From: Branchiostoma lanceolatum
Lineage: Eukaryota > Chordata > Leptocardii > Amphioxiformes > Branchiostomatidae
DNA: 64,000 nt
Assembly: GCF_035083965.1 (NCBI RefSeq)
Contig: NC_089722.1
Span: 29,658,642 to 29,722,641, forward strand
Reading direction: 5' to 3'
The notes under the pieces were generated by a model. It had not been told where the DNA came from, ran no database searches, and saw only the letters and a list, made by a program, of their open reading frames with translations. A program made the translations under genes and the position numbers. Positions 11,068 through 21,790 of this stretch are shown in pieces. The first letter of the stretch is position 1. Every line of letters begins with the position of its first letter.

Positions 11068-12480
11068 TTCGCCGAGAAGATTATGTTTTCGGTTACGCCA
11101 GCTGTAGGGTGGGTCTGTATGTATGTCAAGAGCATAATTTAAGAAACTTTTGATGAATCTTCATAATTTTTGGTAGGTTTGTAGTGGTTGTGCAAAGGAA
11201 GGTCAAGTTCAAAAATCATTTACCTGGCGTTTTTCAACAGTACTGCAGCGGAATTTGTGTGTTTGTATGTAGGCAAAAAAGTGACGGAAACGTTGATGGA
11301 TCTTCATAATTTTTTGTAGGTGTGTAGCGGTTGTGGGAACGGAGGTCAAGTTTGAATATGGTTTACCTGGCTTTTTCCTACCGTTGTGCAGCGAGCTGGG
11401 TATGTTTCTGTGTTTGTATGCCACCAAGATAACTCGAGAAGCTGTTGGTGGTTCTGTATGATATTAAGTGGATGGGCAGGGTTTACAGAAAGGAAGGTCA
11501 AGTTCGATAATGGGCCTTCTAGCTGGTACCTAAGGTACTGAAGTGGAGCTTCAAAAATTTGGGGCATATTTTATGAAAGTGCTATGGTCATGCTTTTTGT
11601 GTGGTAAATAGGTCACGCCGCAGGAAGTAACTTGTGTAAGTTTGGGCCTACTAGCGGCTTGTTTGGAACTGCAGTGGGTGTTTTTGTTTTGACCTTCGGA
11701 CATAAATAACTTGAGAAGGGGTCGACAGATCGTCGTGATGTTTGGTATGTAAATAGCTCAGATGGTGCGTTAGATAATCAACGACTAATTTGCATAATTA
11801 GTAAGGAAATTTTGTAAATCCACTTCATTTCATATTGGGACTTTCAAACATGTGAGTGTCCCCGCAAACAGGTCATATAAACAGGTGGCCTGGGAAAAGT
11901 AGGTCATATAAATAAATAGAGCAGAGTACTACTCTCCAAGCAGAGGTGTAGGTCCAGCTGGTTTTTCACGTGTTCAGTTAGGCATTTTTGTCCAAAGCAC
12001 GTTGGCGACATAACGAAAAGGGGACAAAATAGAAAGCCCGACAAAAACACCGAAAAACACGTCAAAAACTAGTCGGACCAACTGCTCTGCTTGGAGAGTG
12101 CACTGCTCTAAAACTGCACCACTGCTAGGTACGGAAAAAGCACGTCTTACGAGATGTGTATGATATGGAATATAGATTTATTCTATTCATATATATATTG
12201 ACTGTGCCATTTCATCATCACTTTGAACTGCAATATCAAACCTTTGCGGCCCATATAATATCAACATACCCATATTTTTCATGACCAGTTTTAACATATA
12301 TCAGCACACTAGATACATATACTAGTCCTGTACCACCAAATGATTTGAACTCTATTTGACCCCCACATAACTTGCAAACGGCATGGAGTATGATCAAATT
12401 TGCAGGGGGTGATATTAAAGCATGTGAATATTAATCACTTTCCATAATAAGCCTTGATTATTTGGCGAAGACAATGTGTT
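11068..12480 (+). repeat. Copy of the complex 'TTCGCC' repeat (partial, internally reiterated)
   Basis: The repeat begins ATCTTCGCCGAGAAGATTATG and ends near TTTGGCGAAG, giving short inverted TTCGCC/GGCGAA ends. Between them are recurring phrases also found at 28269-31340, 33250-33480, 38025-38400 and 62684-63780: ATAACTCAAGAA, GATATTTGGTA, GGTCAAGTTCGA, GGGCCCCCTAGC, GTACTGCAGCGGAAC, and AATTTGCATAATTAATGAG. A smaller inverted-repeat element (11919-12108) is inserted in it. I see no coding frame of note. Confidence 0.6.
11919..12108. mobile_element. 190-bp inverted-repeat element (MITE family B)
   Basis: Terminal inverted repeats: GAGCAG...CTCTCCAAGCAGAG at the left and CTCTGCTTGGAGAG...CTGCTC at the right. 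Internally the two halves are also weakly complementary. A related palindromic block lies at about 61255-61415 (GGGACCAAATAGAAAGCCC, AAAACACG). Both lack coding capacity. Confidence 0.65.
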
Positions 12481-13653
12481 CGTGTAGCTCTAGTTAGTTA
12501 ATAGGTTGGTAGGTACGCCTATGGGAGCGTATAACCAAGGAGGTTGTATCTAGATAAAACCTCCTTGGTATAACAGACTAGTGCAATACATTTTGCTAGT
12601 GCGAAAGCGCCAGCGTGCGGTAAACGTGTGCACTGCAGCAGGCAGCCGAACGCTGACATTCGCATTTAGATGTCAAGTTGTTGGAATGTCATTTCCATAA
12701 TAGGTGGGATTCATTTTGGCTATCTCCAGTGGAACAAACTCAAACCGGAGGCATAGTTTATAATCTAAAAAGATAACCACAAATTACTGATTTGAGAGAA
12801 AACTTGCATGGTTACAAGTTTGGACGTCTACGCCGTAGGAGGATTAGACTAGCAGTACCAAAAGACCTATCGAATTTGAGGTGGGAAATGTAGAAACGAG
12901 AGAGCCTTACACTGCCATCTCTTTCAAAGCTAGAAGTTGGGACTCAACATCTACGAGAAATTCTGCATGGTCTGACAAGGGATTGAAAGTTAAATATACA
13001 GACATTAACAGATCCATCTGTTCACTGTTAAGAGCGATGTTAATGTTAACTGCACGCAGGTACTTCGTAGACCCAGCTCGGAGCCCAAGTCTAAACTTTG
13101 GTTCAGTTCATGAAATGAAAAGTAAGATATAATATAATACGATTTTAACCTTTAGCACACTGAATTAGCCGTTTGACACCCAATTCCCTATTGGTTATAG
13201 AGTTAGGCAGCAGGGAGAAGGTTAAGAACTTTACGATTTAGGAAAGATTCATTCCTTTTTTGGGCGTCGGAAAGAACCAGTATGTGTATCAAGAAAATGA
13301 AGGAGGACTGTAAGATTCTGTAAGATGTATTCTTAGAAAACATTTCCTTAAAAAATCTACAACAGACAGGTAAATTACAGATGACAAATGAGAATGTAGG
13401 TTAGATTCAGCCATTTGATGAAATTAGCTGAAAACGTCTCTTCCTCTTCGCACTGTGGTATGATGAGGATATCTCTACTACATAACGACGCACTTCTTTT
13501 CGTATGATATTATTTGAATATCAATATATCAGCTCATGTGGAAAATCTTTCTTCCGACTTAAATATCATTACCAGATTAAGCTTACAATAAATAGTGGTA
13601 TAAAGATCAGTGGTTATAAATCATCCTTCAATAGAAAGAAAAATAAAACATAA
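12481..13653. other. No gene recognised
   Basis: The stretch contains a short hairpin (CCAAGGAGGTTGTATC / AAAACCTCCTTGG) near 12534-12575. An 83-codon open frame (12881-13132) is unlike any family I know. Nothing else is supportable. Confidence 0.5.
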
Positions 13654-13733
13654 TGGCAGCGGTGGGATTCGAACCCACGCCCTTTCGGACTGGTGCCTAA
13701 AACCAGCGCCTTAGACCGCTCGGCCACGCTACC
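13654..13733 (-). tRNA. tRNA-Leu (anticodon UAG)
   Basis: An 80-nt gene on the - strand runs from GGTAGCGTGGCC to CCACCGCTGCCA. The acceptor stem GGTAGCG pairs with CGCTGCC, leaving A as the discriminator base. The box A motif TGGCCGAGCGG and box B motif GGTTCGAATCC are both intact. The anticodon arm is CTGGT-TTTAGGC-ACCAG, giving anticodon TAG (13697-13699), which reads CUA. The long variable arm (CCGAAAGGG region) is the class II form expected for leucine. The CCA end is not encoded, and no intron is present. A TTTT terminator follows on the - strand (13645-13648). The gene matches the usual animal tRNA-Leu(UAG) closely and should be functional. Confidence 0.97.
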
Positions 13734-14500
13734 TCACATAGCTACACTTCCTCCCAGCCTGCTTGTGATTCATCGCGTTCTGTGCGTTTAGCTGTATTCC
13801 TGATTACCCCTGCTTTAGTTGACCTTGACCCGAAATGACCTCTCCATCTCTGCGCGCGCGTGGGCGAGGCCTGGAACAACCCAATCCTTTTACTCCTGCG
13901 CAAAGCGTACGTGAGCCACTCAAATGGCTGGATTGTAAAACGCATTTTCAAACAGACATCAGATGATGGCTATGCGCTCATTCATAATTGCGTAACACGC
14001 CAGGTATTCTACCTATTTCCGTTATCTATTTCTGCAGTAGGACTATTAGAATACGTGTGCGCTTTGTCGATGATACCTCAATGGCTTTCTATCCGGTGAT
14101 TTCTCTCCTATGTGTGTTTCTTACAAAAGCGGTTTTCCCCTAATCATCTAGACTCAATTCAACAGGTAACGCCTTCTGCAACTCAAACAGGTGCACAGTC
14201 GCCTTCAATCGTCTGCACATCCTCTCATCCTATTTCACGCACTCTAGGTGTCACTCTGAATCAATACCAACGCGCCTGTTATAGGCAGCTATTCAGAAAT
14301 TATACGTAAAATCTTAAGCTTAGTTGCTAGTAAACCTTAAAAGGATTTCCGATTCTATGTTCTTGCTATAGCGGATTGTATTTTTGTTGTAACAGCGGCA
14401 GGTCATTTGAAGAAATGCGCCATCGATTGTAGTAAATTGAATAAAACACTGAATAGAAGCAAAGGAATACTACATGAGATATCTAAACGTCTATGATCTC
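13734..14500. other. No gene recognised upstream of the tRNA
   Basis: Overlapping short frames on both strands (13742-14099) show no domain I recognise. This stretch is the 5' flank of the tRNA gene, whose promoters are internal. Confidence 0.5.
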
Positions 14501-14599
14501 GGTGTGTTCATTGAACAATAACAGAGTTGCGATTGCTGATTTGCCCTGGGGAGGCTCTGCGTAAATCCGGGCGCGGGGCAGACTGAGGATTAACCATCA

Positions 14600-14730
14600 T
14601 CAAACGATGATGTATTCGTCACCATGGCAACCCTCCGGGGGAGTAGCTGACATTTGCATACCCACGTAAGCTGCGTCTCGGATTTGACAGGCAGTACGTC
14701 AGTGTTAGCGTGGGTTTTCATTGGCCACCT
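14600..14730. promoter_or_regulatory. Candidate regulatory cluster: RFX X-box, octamer, CRE half-site, CCAAT
   Basis: GTCACCATGGCAAC at 14618-14631 is a perfect two-half RFX X-box (GTNRCC-AT-RGYAAC type). ATTTGCAT at 14652-14659 is an exact POU octamer. TACGTCAG at 14695-14702 is a CRE half-site, and ATTGG at 14720-14724 is a CCAAT box on the - strand. The surrounding 200 bp is more GC- and CpG-rich than its flanks. I see no coding exon attached, so this could be an enhancer (for example of QRFP, 1.5 kb downstream of that gene's stop) or the promoter of an unrecognised transcript. Factor binding is inferred from motif match only. Confidence 0.35.
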
Positions 14731-14760
14731 GTTGATTTTGAAAGGTACTGTCACAAAGGA

Positions 14761-15902
14761 CTTTGTTGAAGAAATTTGTGTTGGTGGGCGTACGTGGGTG
14801 GTCTTATATCGAACACGACAATGTTAACTGGTACATCTTTTAACGGCTTAGAGTCACGGACTATCGGTAGGGCCGGTTAGAAGTAAGCGATCCAGATGGT
14901 TGCGATGTTTTCGATTCGCGACTTGTTAGAACAACTTCTAAGTATGCAATGGCCTCTGTATTTGCGTAATAACATGCGGGTCTCAAGCCTTTAGACTGAC
15001 GGAAATTATGAAACCCACGTGGTATGAACAGATGGATGTAAAATAGATTTTTCTTGCCTGGCCTTGTCACCCGAGGGACACGAGAAATAGACATGAGATG
15101 ACATTGAATTGCTCATGACTAAACAGCTAACAGGTACTACAATGTAACAAAGCGCCCTCTGACACCTATCGCTAGAACCACGCCAGCTATCTCCAGCAGT
15201 GGCTTCATCCTACTACAATCTTGTCTTTCTCGTTTGTTGCTGACAAGCGGACAGAAACTGAGAGACTTTATTTGTGTCCGAGGATCTTTTGTTATGTTGT
15301 TATCTCGACGTTCTAAAACATCGTTCATGTATTTAACACTTGGAGGACATGTAAAATCTTCATCAGACCAAGATGAGTTTGTATCTAACCCATGCGCAAT
15401 TGCTGATAATCTCAGATATGAGGCTAAGCAGTAAAGAAAAAGAGGAAGATGACGCTGTGCCTTGACTCAGGCTCATCTACGTATACAGGCACGATGCTTT
15501 GAGTTCTGCAAACTCTGATTATAGATCTAACAATAATTAAAGTATTTTGTTAGTTTTTGTTTCATCCCGTAATATATACGTTATAGTAAGTTCGTTATGA
15601 TTCACAATATGGATTCTGATACTGCTTTCAATATTTGTTACCTACGTGTACAGATCGTAACTGGTCATCATCATAGTTGTGTTATCTAAAATCTACTACA
15701 GTCCCATCAGTGTATGTTTTCATTTTCATTGTGGAGTCAGCTGGACTGTTTGTGGACGTGTAGGCTCTGAGTTTACAGCTTGTGAAATTATTCCCTGCAT
15801 ATCTACTTACTGCGAACGAACATCTTACTTCACTATTGTTAAACCAGACAAAGGTAGAGTTCAATAACAGTCTCAGACAAGGTACATTTTGCAACTGAAA
15901 TA
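14761..15902. other. No gene recognised; 3' flank of QRFP
   Basis: Several overlapping short frames occur on both strands. None belongs to a family I recognise and none has clear splice signals. The right end is the 3' flank of the QRFP gene. Confidence 0.45.
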
Positions 15903-15908
15903 TTTATT
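15903..15908 (-). terminator. Candidate poly(A) signal for QRFP
   Basis: TTTATT on the + strand is AATAAA on the - strand, about 245 nt downstream of the QRFP stop codon. That is a plausible 3' UTR length for a small neuropeptide gene. Confidence 0.5.
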
Positions 15909-16151
15909 TGCATTTATGCTCTTTGTTTCCCTTTAATCTGCCGATGATAGACGTAGCGTACATAGATATTGTTTCTTTGCCATGACCGATTGTTGAGAGA
16001 GTGCTAGCAAAGAAAGACATTTCTATTTGTTGCTGCTCTTGAAGATTGCAGTGATTATTCCATGTAACAAGGTGGTGTCATTGACGAATACTTCACAAAT
16101 ACTCTACAATCTACCGTCCGGATTCATCGAATGGTTGTCGCTTACACTTCT

Positions 16152-16541
16152 TTACCCTGACGTTAGACGACGCGATTCCCTTTTCCCGAACCTAAACGTG
16201 AAGCCCCCCTTCTCCCGTGGTCGGCTCTTCAGCTGCTGGGCGAGTTGCTGCAGCATCGCCGATCTCTTTTCCGCCGCGGAGAACCCTCCTTCGGCCTGTT
16301 GGTCGGACAGGTAGATACCGCCTTCGTCGTCGAACCCAGGAGTGACGTTTTCACCGTTTCCTGTTGATGTGACGGACGGTGCCTGGTCGCCCCCGTCCCG
16401 CCTGAAGTAGCTGCCGTACTGTCGGTAGTACGGGGATGTCCGCCAGCTCTTCTCACGGAACTTGTAGGCGTCGGAGTGCGTCAGGACCAGGACCAGGAGC
16501 CCGATGACGCAGAAGCTCCACCGCGGGACTCGCACACCCAT
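16152..16541 (-). CDS. QRFP: QRFP (26RFa-type) RFamide neuropeptide precursor
   Basis: A 129-residue secreted prohormone in one coding exon. Residues 1-25 form a signal peptide (hydrophobic core CVIGLLVLVL, likely cut after HSDA). The bioactive peptide lies near the C-terminus. A dibasic KR (92-93) is followed by residues 94-118, a 25-residue peptide starting SAMLQQL and ending GGFTFRF. Gly119 donates the amide and K120-R121 is the cleavage site. GGF(T/S)FRF-amide is the hallmark of vertebrate QRFP/26RFa, which acts on the GPCR QRFPR in feeding and endocrine control. The length (vertebrate precursors are about 136 residues) and single coding exon also fit. A second dibasic site (RR, 47-48) could release an N-terminal fragment. 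The exon begins at 16558 after a CTCTCTGCAG acceptor, leaving 17 nt of 5' UTR before the ATG, so at least one upstream non-coding exon is expected. A QRFP-like peptide has been reported in amphioxus, and this is probably that gene. Confidence 0.93.
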   Translation of the reverse strand: MGVRVPRWSFCVIGLLVLVLTHSDAYKFREKSWRTSPYYRQYGSYFRRDGGDQAPSVTSTGNGENVTPGFDDEGGIYLSDQQAEGGFSAAEKRSAMLQQLAQQLKSRPREKGGFTFRFGKRESRRLTSG

Positions 16542-16558
16542 TGTGTAAGCGTGGTAAC

Positions 16559-17399
16559 CTGCAGAGAGAGATTGACACTCAATTACAATTTACAATTGTG
16601 ATAAATCTATTTCCTCAAATATAGATTGCAAGTCCTTAATTGCAGGCTGACAAAAATACGACGACGCATGGTGTTGACTGGATGGGGCAAATGCTCCACT
16701 TATGTTCGCTCTACAAAGAATGAACGGTCGTGGCAATATCTTGAAGACTATGGTATCTTTACGAAAAAAGGTATTATCTATCGCTCAAAATCAAACAGTT
16801 TGTCCCATAGCCACTACATGTAAGTGATTGGTTTGCCTTCAGTTCCCAACCTGGAATAGCAAACTGGTTTGGAAATCTTACTCCTCGTACAACAAAACTC
16901 TATACATGAAAAGCACAAATGCCTTTCTTCAGTTGACTCGCATATCTGTTTCAAGTTATTTCATTCACTGACATTTGTTTTTATCTTACTTTGTAAAATT
17001 TACATGTGAAAGTGTGACCTTCAAGTGAGCATCAGTAAAAGACGTCGGCTTGGACTTTGCGGCCTTTTTGTTCACTCGAAAATCTCAAAATCGATGCAGC
17101 TGTCATTAAGGGACTTTGAATGCACGTCTCTTGACAATGCAGGCGGATCAAACGTACGCGTGCCCGGGGACTGTGACTAGTCCCTCTGCGCACACGGCCT
17201 TGGAACTGTTTGTATGCACCTACAGTCAATTTGGCCTTCGGTACGTTCCCAACAGCATTCGTCATCCTGGTATCATAGCTGACCCTGAACTCAGGTGTGC
17301 ATAGTTTTGTGTATCGCTGTATGAAAGAGAATGTCATGAGCTTTCGTTTACTGATCGATCACTACCACGGGTTATTATGGCTGGAAAATTTAAGCTCAA
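16559..17399. other. Non-coding, probable first intron of QRFP
   Basis: No recognisable coding exon. The stretch has the acceptor side of the QRFP intron at its left edge (pyrimidine tract and CTGCAG on the - strand). Confidence 0.4.
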
Positions 17400-17695
17400 A
17401 ATGGTCCAAAATTGCTGCCGAAATGTTACAAGAAGCTACCCACAGACGTCAGCCGTGCTAAGGTCCAAATAGCAAAGACTTTAAAATCATAACGGAACGT
17501 TGACCCGTGACTGCTATCTCCAGTAGCTCAGTGATGAGGGTGTGGATATGGACATTTTCTAAATCTTAAGATGGTCCAAAATTGGTGCCGAAATGTTACA
17601 AGAAGCTACCCGCAGATGTCAGCCGTGCTAAGGTCCAAAGACTTAGAAATTATCACGGAACATTGACCCGTGACAGCTCAGTGATTAGGGAGGAG
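17400..17695. repeat. Tandem duplication, about 171-bp offset
   Basis: The block starting ATGGTCCAAAATTG-TGCCG is present at about 17400 and again at about 17571. Both copies share GAAATGTTACAAGAAGCTAC, GTCAGCCGTGCTAAGGTCC and TTGACCCGTGAC. The second copy has small deletions relative to the first. Confidence 0.8.
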
Positions 17696-17844
17696 GGCGT
17701 AAATGGTCATCAGCGCCAGTTCAATCATATCGCGGCCATCACGCGCGCATCAGCCGACAGGACGCCTCACCGTGAAGGACAGGACTCTGTTATCTGCGGA
17801 CCACACCTGGGACACGTGGAGAGTAAGGGGTTAGACTAGGTTTA

Positions 17845-18660
17845 ATTTCCATTCTTCCGATAAGCACGAAGGCAGAGCAAATGCCTGATATGTTATCAGG
17901 CACAATAGAGTTAATAGCCAGTAGGTTTTAAGTGGTTTCGTAACTTCCATTCTTTCGATAAGTTCGAAAGCTGCGCAAAACTCTTGTATCTACCTTGTAT
18001 GTTATCAAGCATAATGTAGGTAATAGCTAGTACGATTTAAGTGGTCAGAGGCAGACATAGGCCTCATTACTACTTCTATTCTTTTGATAAATACGATAAC
18101 TGAGAATCGAAAAAAACCTCTTGTATCTACCTTGTATGTTATCAGTTACATGTATAAGATAGTTACTAGCTATAGCCAGTACGTTTCAAGTCGTTATATT
18201 CTATAACTTCCATTCTTTCGATGAGTAGGAAAGTTTAGGAAAACCCTCGCATCTACCTTGTATGTTATTAGTCATAGGAGAGTTAATAGCCAGAACGTTA
18301 TAAGTGGCCAGACCTAGGCCCAATTGCAACTTCTATTCTTTCGATAAGTACAAAGCTGAGCAAAACCCTCGTATCTGCCTTGTATATTATCAGGCACAGT
18401 GGAGTTGATAGCCTGTACGATTTAAGTGGTTTCGTAACTTCCATTCTTTCGATAAGTACGAAAAACCCTCGTATCTGCCTTGTACGTTATCAGTTATAAG
18501 AGAGTTGATAGCCAGTACGTTTTAAGTGGCCAGACTAATAGGTCCAATTTCCATTCTTTCGATAAGTACGGACGTTTTGCACCCCCCCCCCCTACCTATC
18601 TTTTATGTTATCAGGCATAATGGAGTAAATAACCAGTACGTTTTAAGTGGCTTATTTCAC
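17845..18660. repeat. Degenerate minisatellite, ~7 units of ~95-135 bp
   Basis: Units start with (C/T)TCCATTCTTTCGATAAGTA at about 17849, 17945, 18073, 18206, 18330, 18437 and 18548. Each continues with CCCTCGTATCTACCTTGTAT, GTTATCAGGCATA, GAGTTAATAGCCAGTACG and TTTTAAGTGG. Unit length varies from about 96 to 133 bp because of small indels. A C9-10 run interrupts the last unit near 18582. Confidence 0.85.
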
Positions 18661-18924
18661 TTTTACCAACACTACCATTGGCTTTAGCCCCGGACGCACA
18701 TGTCTCCACAATAGCCTCCAGAATAAAAAATGGAACCGAATCAGAAGATGACAGCAATGGGATCATACATAATAACACTGAGTTGGGACATGGCAACGAT
18801 GATCACAAACTGTACTCCATGGCCAGCTAACTCCTCTGATATGTTATCTGTCTATTTAGAGAAATTCTACTATTTTCCAGCGACCTGTGGGGCCCTGGTA
18901 GAGGCTATAACATGGCAGCAAGCA

Positions 18925-19030
18925 GAACTCGACGGCAATTAGAACACGGTAGGAATTAGAACATGGTCATGACAGCAATTAGAACATGACAGCAATTAGA
19001 ACATGACACCTATAGGAACACGACAGAACA
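18925..19030. repeat. Short tandem repeat, ~18-bp unit
   Basis: About five imperfect copies of GACAGCAATTAGAACAT(G) with variable spacers lie just beyond the larger minisatellite. Confidence 0.7.
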
Positions 19031-20107
19031 TGAAATCGATCATGATAATTAGTGATAGTGGATTAGAAAAGTGTTCGTCTTGACATTTGTCATTGAACCA
19101 GAAAAAAATGATACCATACAAGCCATATCAACGACATTTGAGATAGTCACCACACATAAATAAACTAATTTTCAGCTTTGATTGGCTCGGAACGAAGTAA
19201 AAATATTGCTTGCCATATCCCGTCTTATATTTACATATGTAAGTGGGTTTATGGTACAATATGACATTAAGTCATGCATATCTGATATCTTCTTCGGCTT
19301 TGATAAAATGTTCTGGTTTTGCGACCAGCTCTTCTGTGAGGGAAAATTATCCGAAACTACTCCAGTAGACTAGTTTATTATTCCACCAAACGGGTTTAAA
19401 GCTGCTGGTAGCCCAAGGGGCTAAATTGTACAGCTTTGTCGGTACACAGGTTTTGAATACACTTTGTTAAACAAAACTCTACAGAAACAAGAATTAAAAA
19501 TGATACGACCACCATTATTTCCGTATTTAAATACATTGTAGATCTAAATCTTAATCCTTACACTAACACGTTAAAGCACCAGAGCTTTATGATGAAAAGT
19601 ATTACACAAGCTTGGCCATGCATGAACTGCAAGCATAAATCATAAACACTCAGATTGGCTTCTCTCAAAGTCGGCTTAAAACCCCATTTTCTCACCACCC
19701 TACAAGAAAAGGGGTCTTTCATGTTCTGATGAAAAATTCTGCATCAATGGATACAAAGAGACGCTTGCTCCGCCAGGCCCATTGATACACCGGCTCTAAT
19801 TAAATGACACAGTAAATGAGATTGGATTCTTTCTTCACTTAATAAGCACCTCCGTTTGTCGGGAACTTAGAAACACACTTTTTACTGATGATATTAAGCC
19901 TTTAATTGCTTCTTTGAATGCAGTGGTAACGGAAGCGGCTTTCAACTCCTCTCCATACTACACCTTTGAAACAACATTTTAGCTTTGTAGATTATAGAAA
20001 ACCGCTCGTTCACGTTTTTTCAATGTCCGCGACAGGAAACTATGAAGACCTCGATGTGATCAGTCACAAGACGTGTTGAATAACGTCTCATTTATAGGTA
20101 GGTAGGT
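19031..20107. other. No gene recognised
   Basis: Only short open frames, none of a family I recognise. No obvious repeat. Confidence 0.5.
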
Positions 20108-20116
20108 ATGATTTCC

Positions 20117-20266
20117 TAGCCTGAAGTCCAGCCTTGTAATTAGTTTTGGTTCGCTCCCACCATCGCTTCCTGGGCCAATAGCCTTGTTAGCTTTGGTCCG
20201 CTTCCAACGCCCCAGGGTAGGGACGTTGGGGGCGGAACAAAGCTAACAAGGCTGAACTCCAGGCTA
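20117..20266. mobile_element. 150-bp inverted-repeat element with 9-bp target duplication
   Basis: The element starts TAGCCTGAAGTCCAGCCTTG and ends with the inverted counterpart CAAGGCTGAACTCCAGGCTA. The inner halves also pair (GTTAGCTTTGGTCCGC with GCGGAACAAAGCTAAC). ATGATTTCC directly precedes it (20108-20116) and directly follows it (20267-20275). An 8-9-bp duplication suits a hAT or Mutator-type transposase acting in trans. There is no coding capacity. Confidence 0.88.
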
Positions 20267-20275
20267 ATGATTTCC

Positions 20276-21570
20276 GCCATTACCTCCACGAAGGAGGTTT
20301 ACCTCCTATGGGGGAACTTTTACGACTGATTGTGTCTGTGTGTTCGCAGCTATACCTCAAGATCCCTTTGATGCATTTGTATGTACTTTGTCATGTCTTC
20401 TGCTAGTATGGGCGAAATGATGATGTTGATTTGGGGCATCGCAGCAGTATTTCTAGATAATGTAATATTACAGGATGACACCCCCCCATGTTGAAGTACA
20501 ATCCACAACTGGGGCCAGTAAGCTGGGGCCAATTACCTAAACTCCAAGCAGAGGTTAGGCTCCGGCTTGCTACATTGCCTTATCATAGTTAATACTGCTA
20601 ACTGTTACAATAAATAACTATCTGGACATGGAAAAAGCGTTTAAAGAAAGTGTTATCCCTGGTAAAAAGAGTATCAAACACTGAGGGCCACACCACACGC
20701 ACCATTAAGGTTTGTGTCCTATGGACTCTTGTTTTTCTTTGGCTTTGCCATTGCATTATAAGTTTGATTAAAACCGCAAATTCTATACGATAAAAAGAAT
20801 TCCCAAACTGTGTCCTCAAAGACAGCCTCTTTCGACTTCAGTAGAATCCCAAGTCGGTACCCTCTTTTGGCATCTGCCTCTACAGCGGAATAGTGGCCGA
20901 CGAGGCCGATACCTAGGCTAGTCTCTATACGAGCGGTGTTGGCTATACTATAGCTCATACGTTCAAACGTATGAACAACGGATTTCAATAAGAAATGTAA
21001 TATGGTGGAGGCCACTCAATAGCTTCTCAAGCTTCCACATAAGTCATGAGTATCAGTCTATATCCTCATATTTCGATTTAACTTAAGTTTCAGGACAGCT
21101 TTTGATCATTTCAGTTCAGTCGTCCACAATGAAGCTCGTTTAGCTTTTTTTGTCCTTCGTGACAGATTTTGGGTCACCATTTTCGAACCCAACGTCGACC
21201 CGCCAAATCAATATTGGGGAGAGAAGGGCGACCTATGTCTATCACCTGTAACGTTACCCATAGCAAATTTAAACCCTTGCAGCGATGTCTCTAGATCTAT
21301 GTTTGATCAATACCGCCACATTTTACATGTTTTGTGAAGCTCCTCGCTAGACTTGAGCAGCTGTAGTAAGGAGATAATGATTATCTCATCTTACGAACAC
21401 TACCGACCCCGGTATCTAACCAGTCTGGGTGGAATAAAGCCCGACAAATTAGAACACTTGCAGTCTGCGCTAATGGAGTCCATGGGGAAACGTCCTGTCT
21501 GGAGAGTTTGGGAGAGCGGTGCTGTGGAAGGAGGTTGAGTAAAAAAATGCACCATGAAATCTAAAAGACA
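20276..21570. other. No gene recognised
   Basis: Short frames only. The 5' edge (20280-20360) weakly resembles the start of the recurrent complex repeat (GAAGGAGGTTTACCTCC, CCTCAAGA), but the match is short. Confidence 0.45.
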
Positions 21571-21577
21571 TCTAATG

Positions 21578-21708
21578 TTCAGTCACTTACTCGTTCACTC
21601 ACTCACTCACTCGTTCAGTCAGTCAGTCACCACTCGTTCACTCGTTCATTCGTTCACTCAGTCACTCAGTCACTCAGTCACTCAATCACTCACTCACTCA
21701 CTCACTCA

Positions 21709-21751
<43 letters not shown>

Positions 21752-21790
21752 CAATCCATCCATCACTTACTCAATTACTCCCTCACTTCT
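21578..21790. repeat. Compound microsatellite (ACTC)n and (CA)n
   Basis: A run of TCAC/TCAG/TTCG tetranucleotides grades into about 20 CA dinucleotides (21709-21750) and returns to ACTC-like units. The 100-codon frame across it is only the translation of this repeat. Confidence 0.95.

Noticed and set aside
15682..15894. 70-codon - strand frame with several Cys and N-glycosylation sites, downstream of QRFP
   Set aside because: It looks mildly protein-like, but overlaps an equally long + strand frame, lacks clear splice sites, and lies beyond the QRFP stop.
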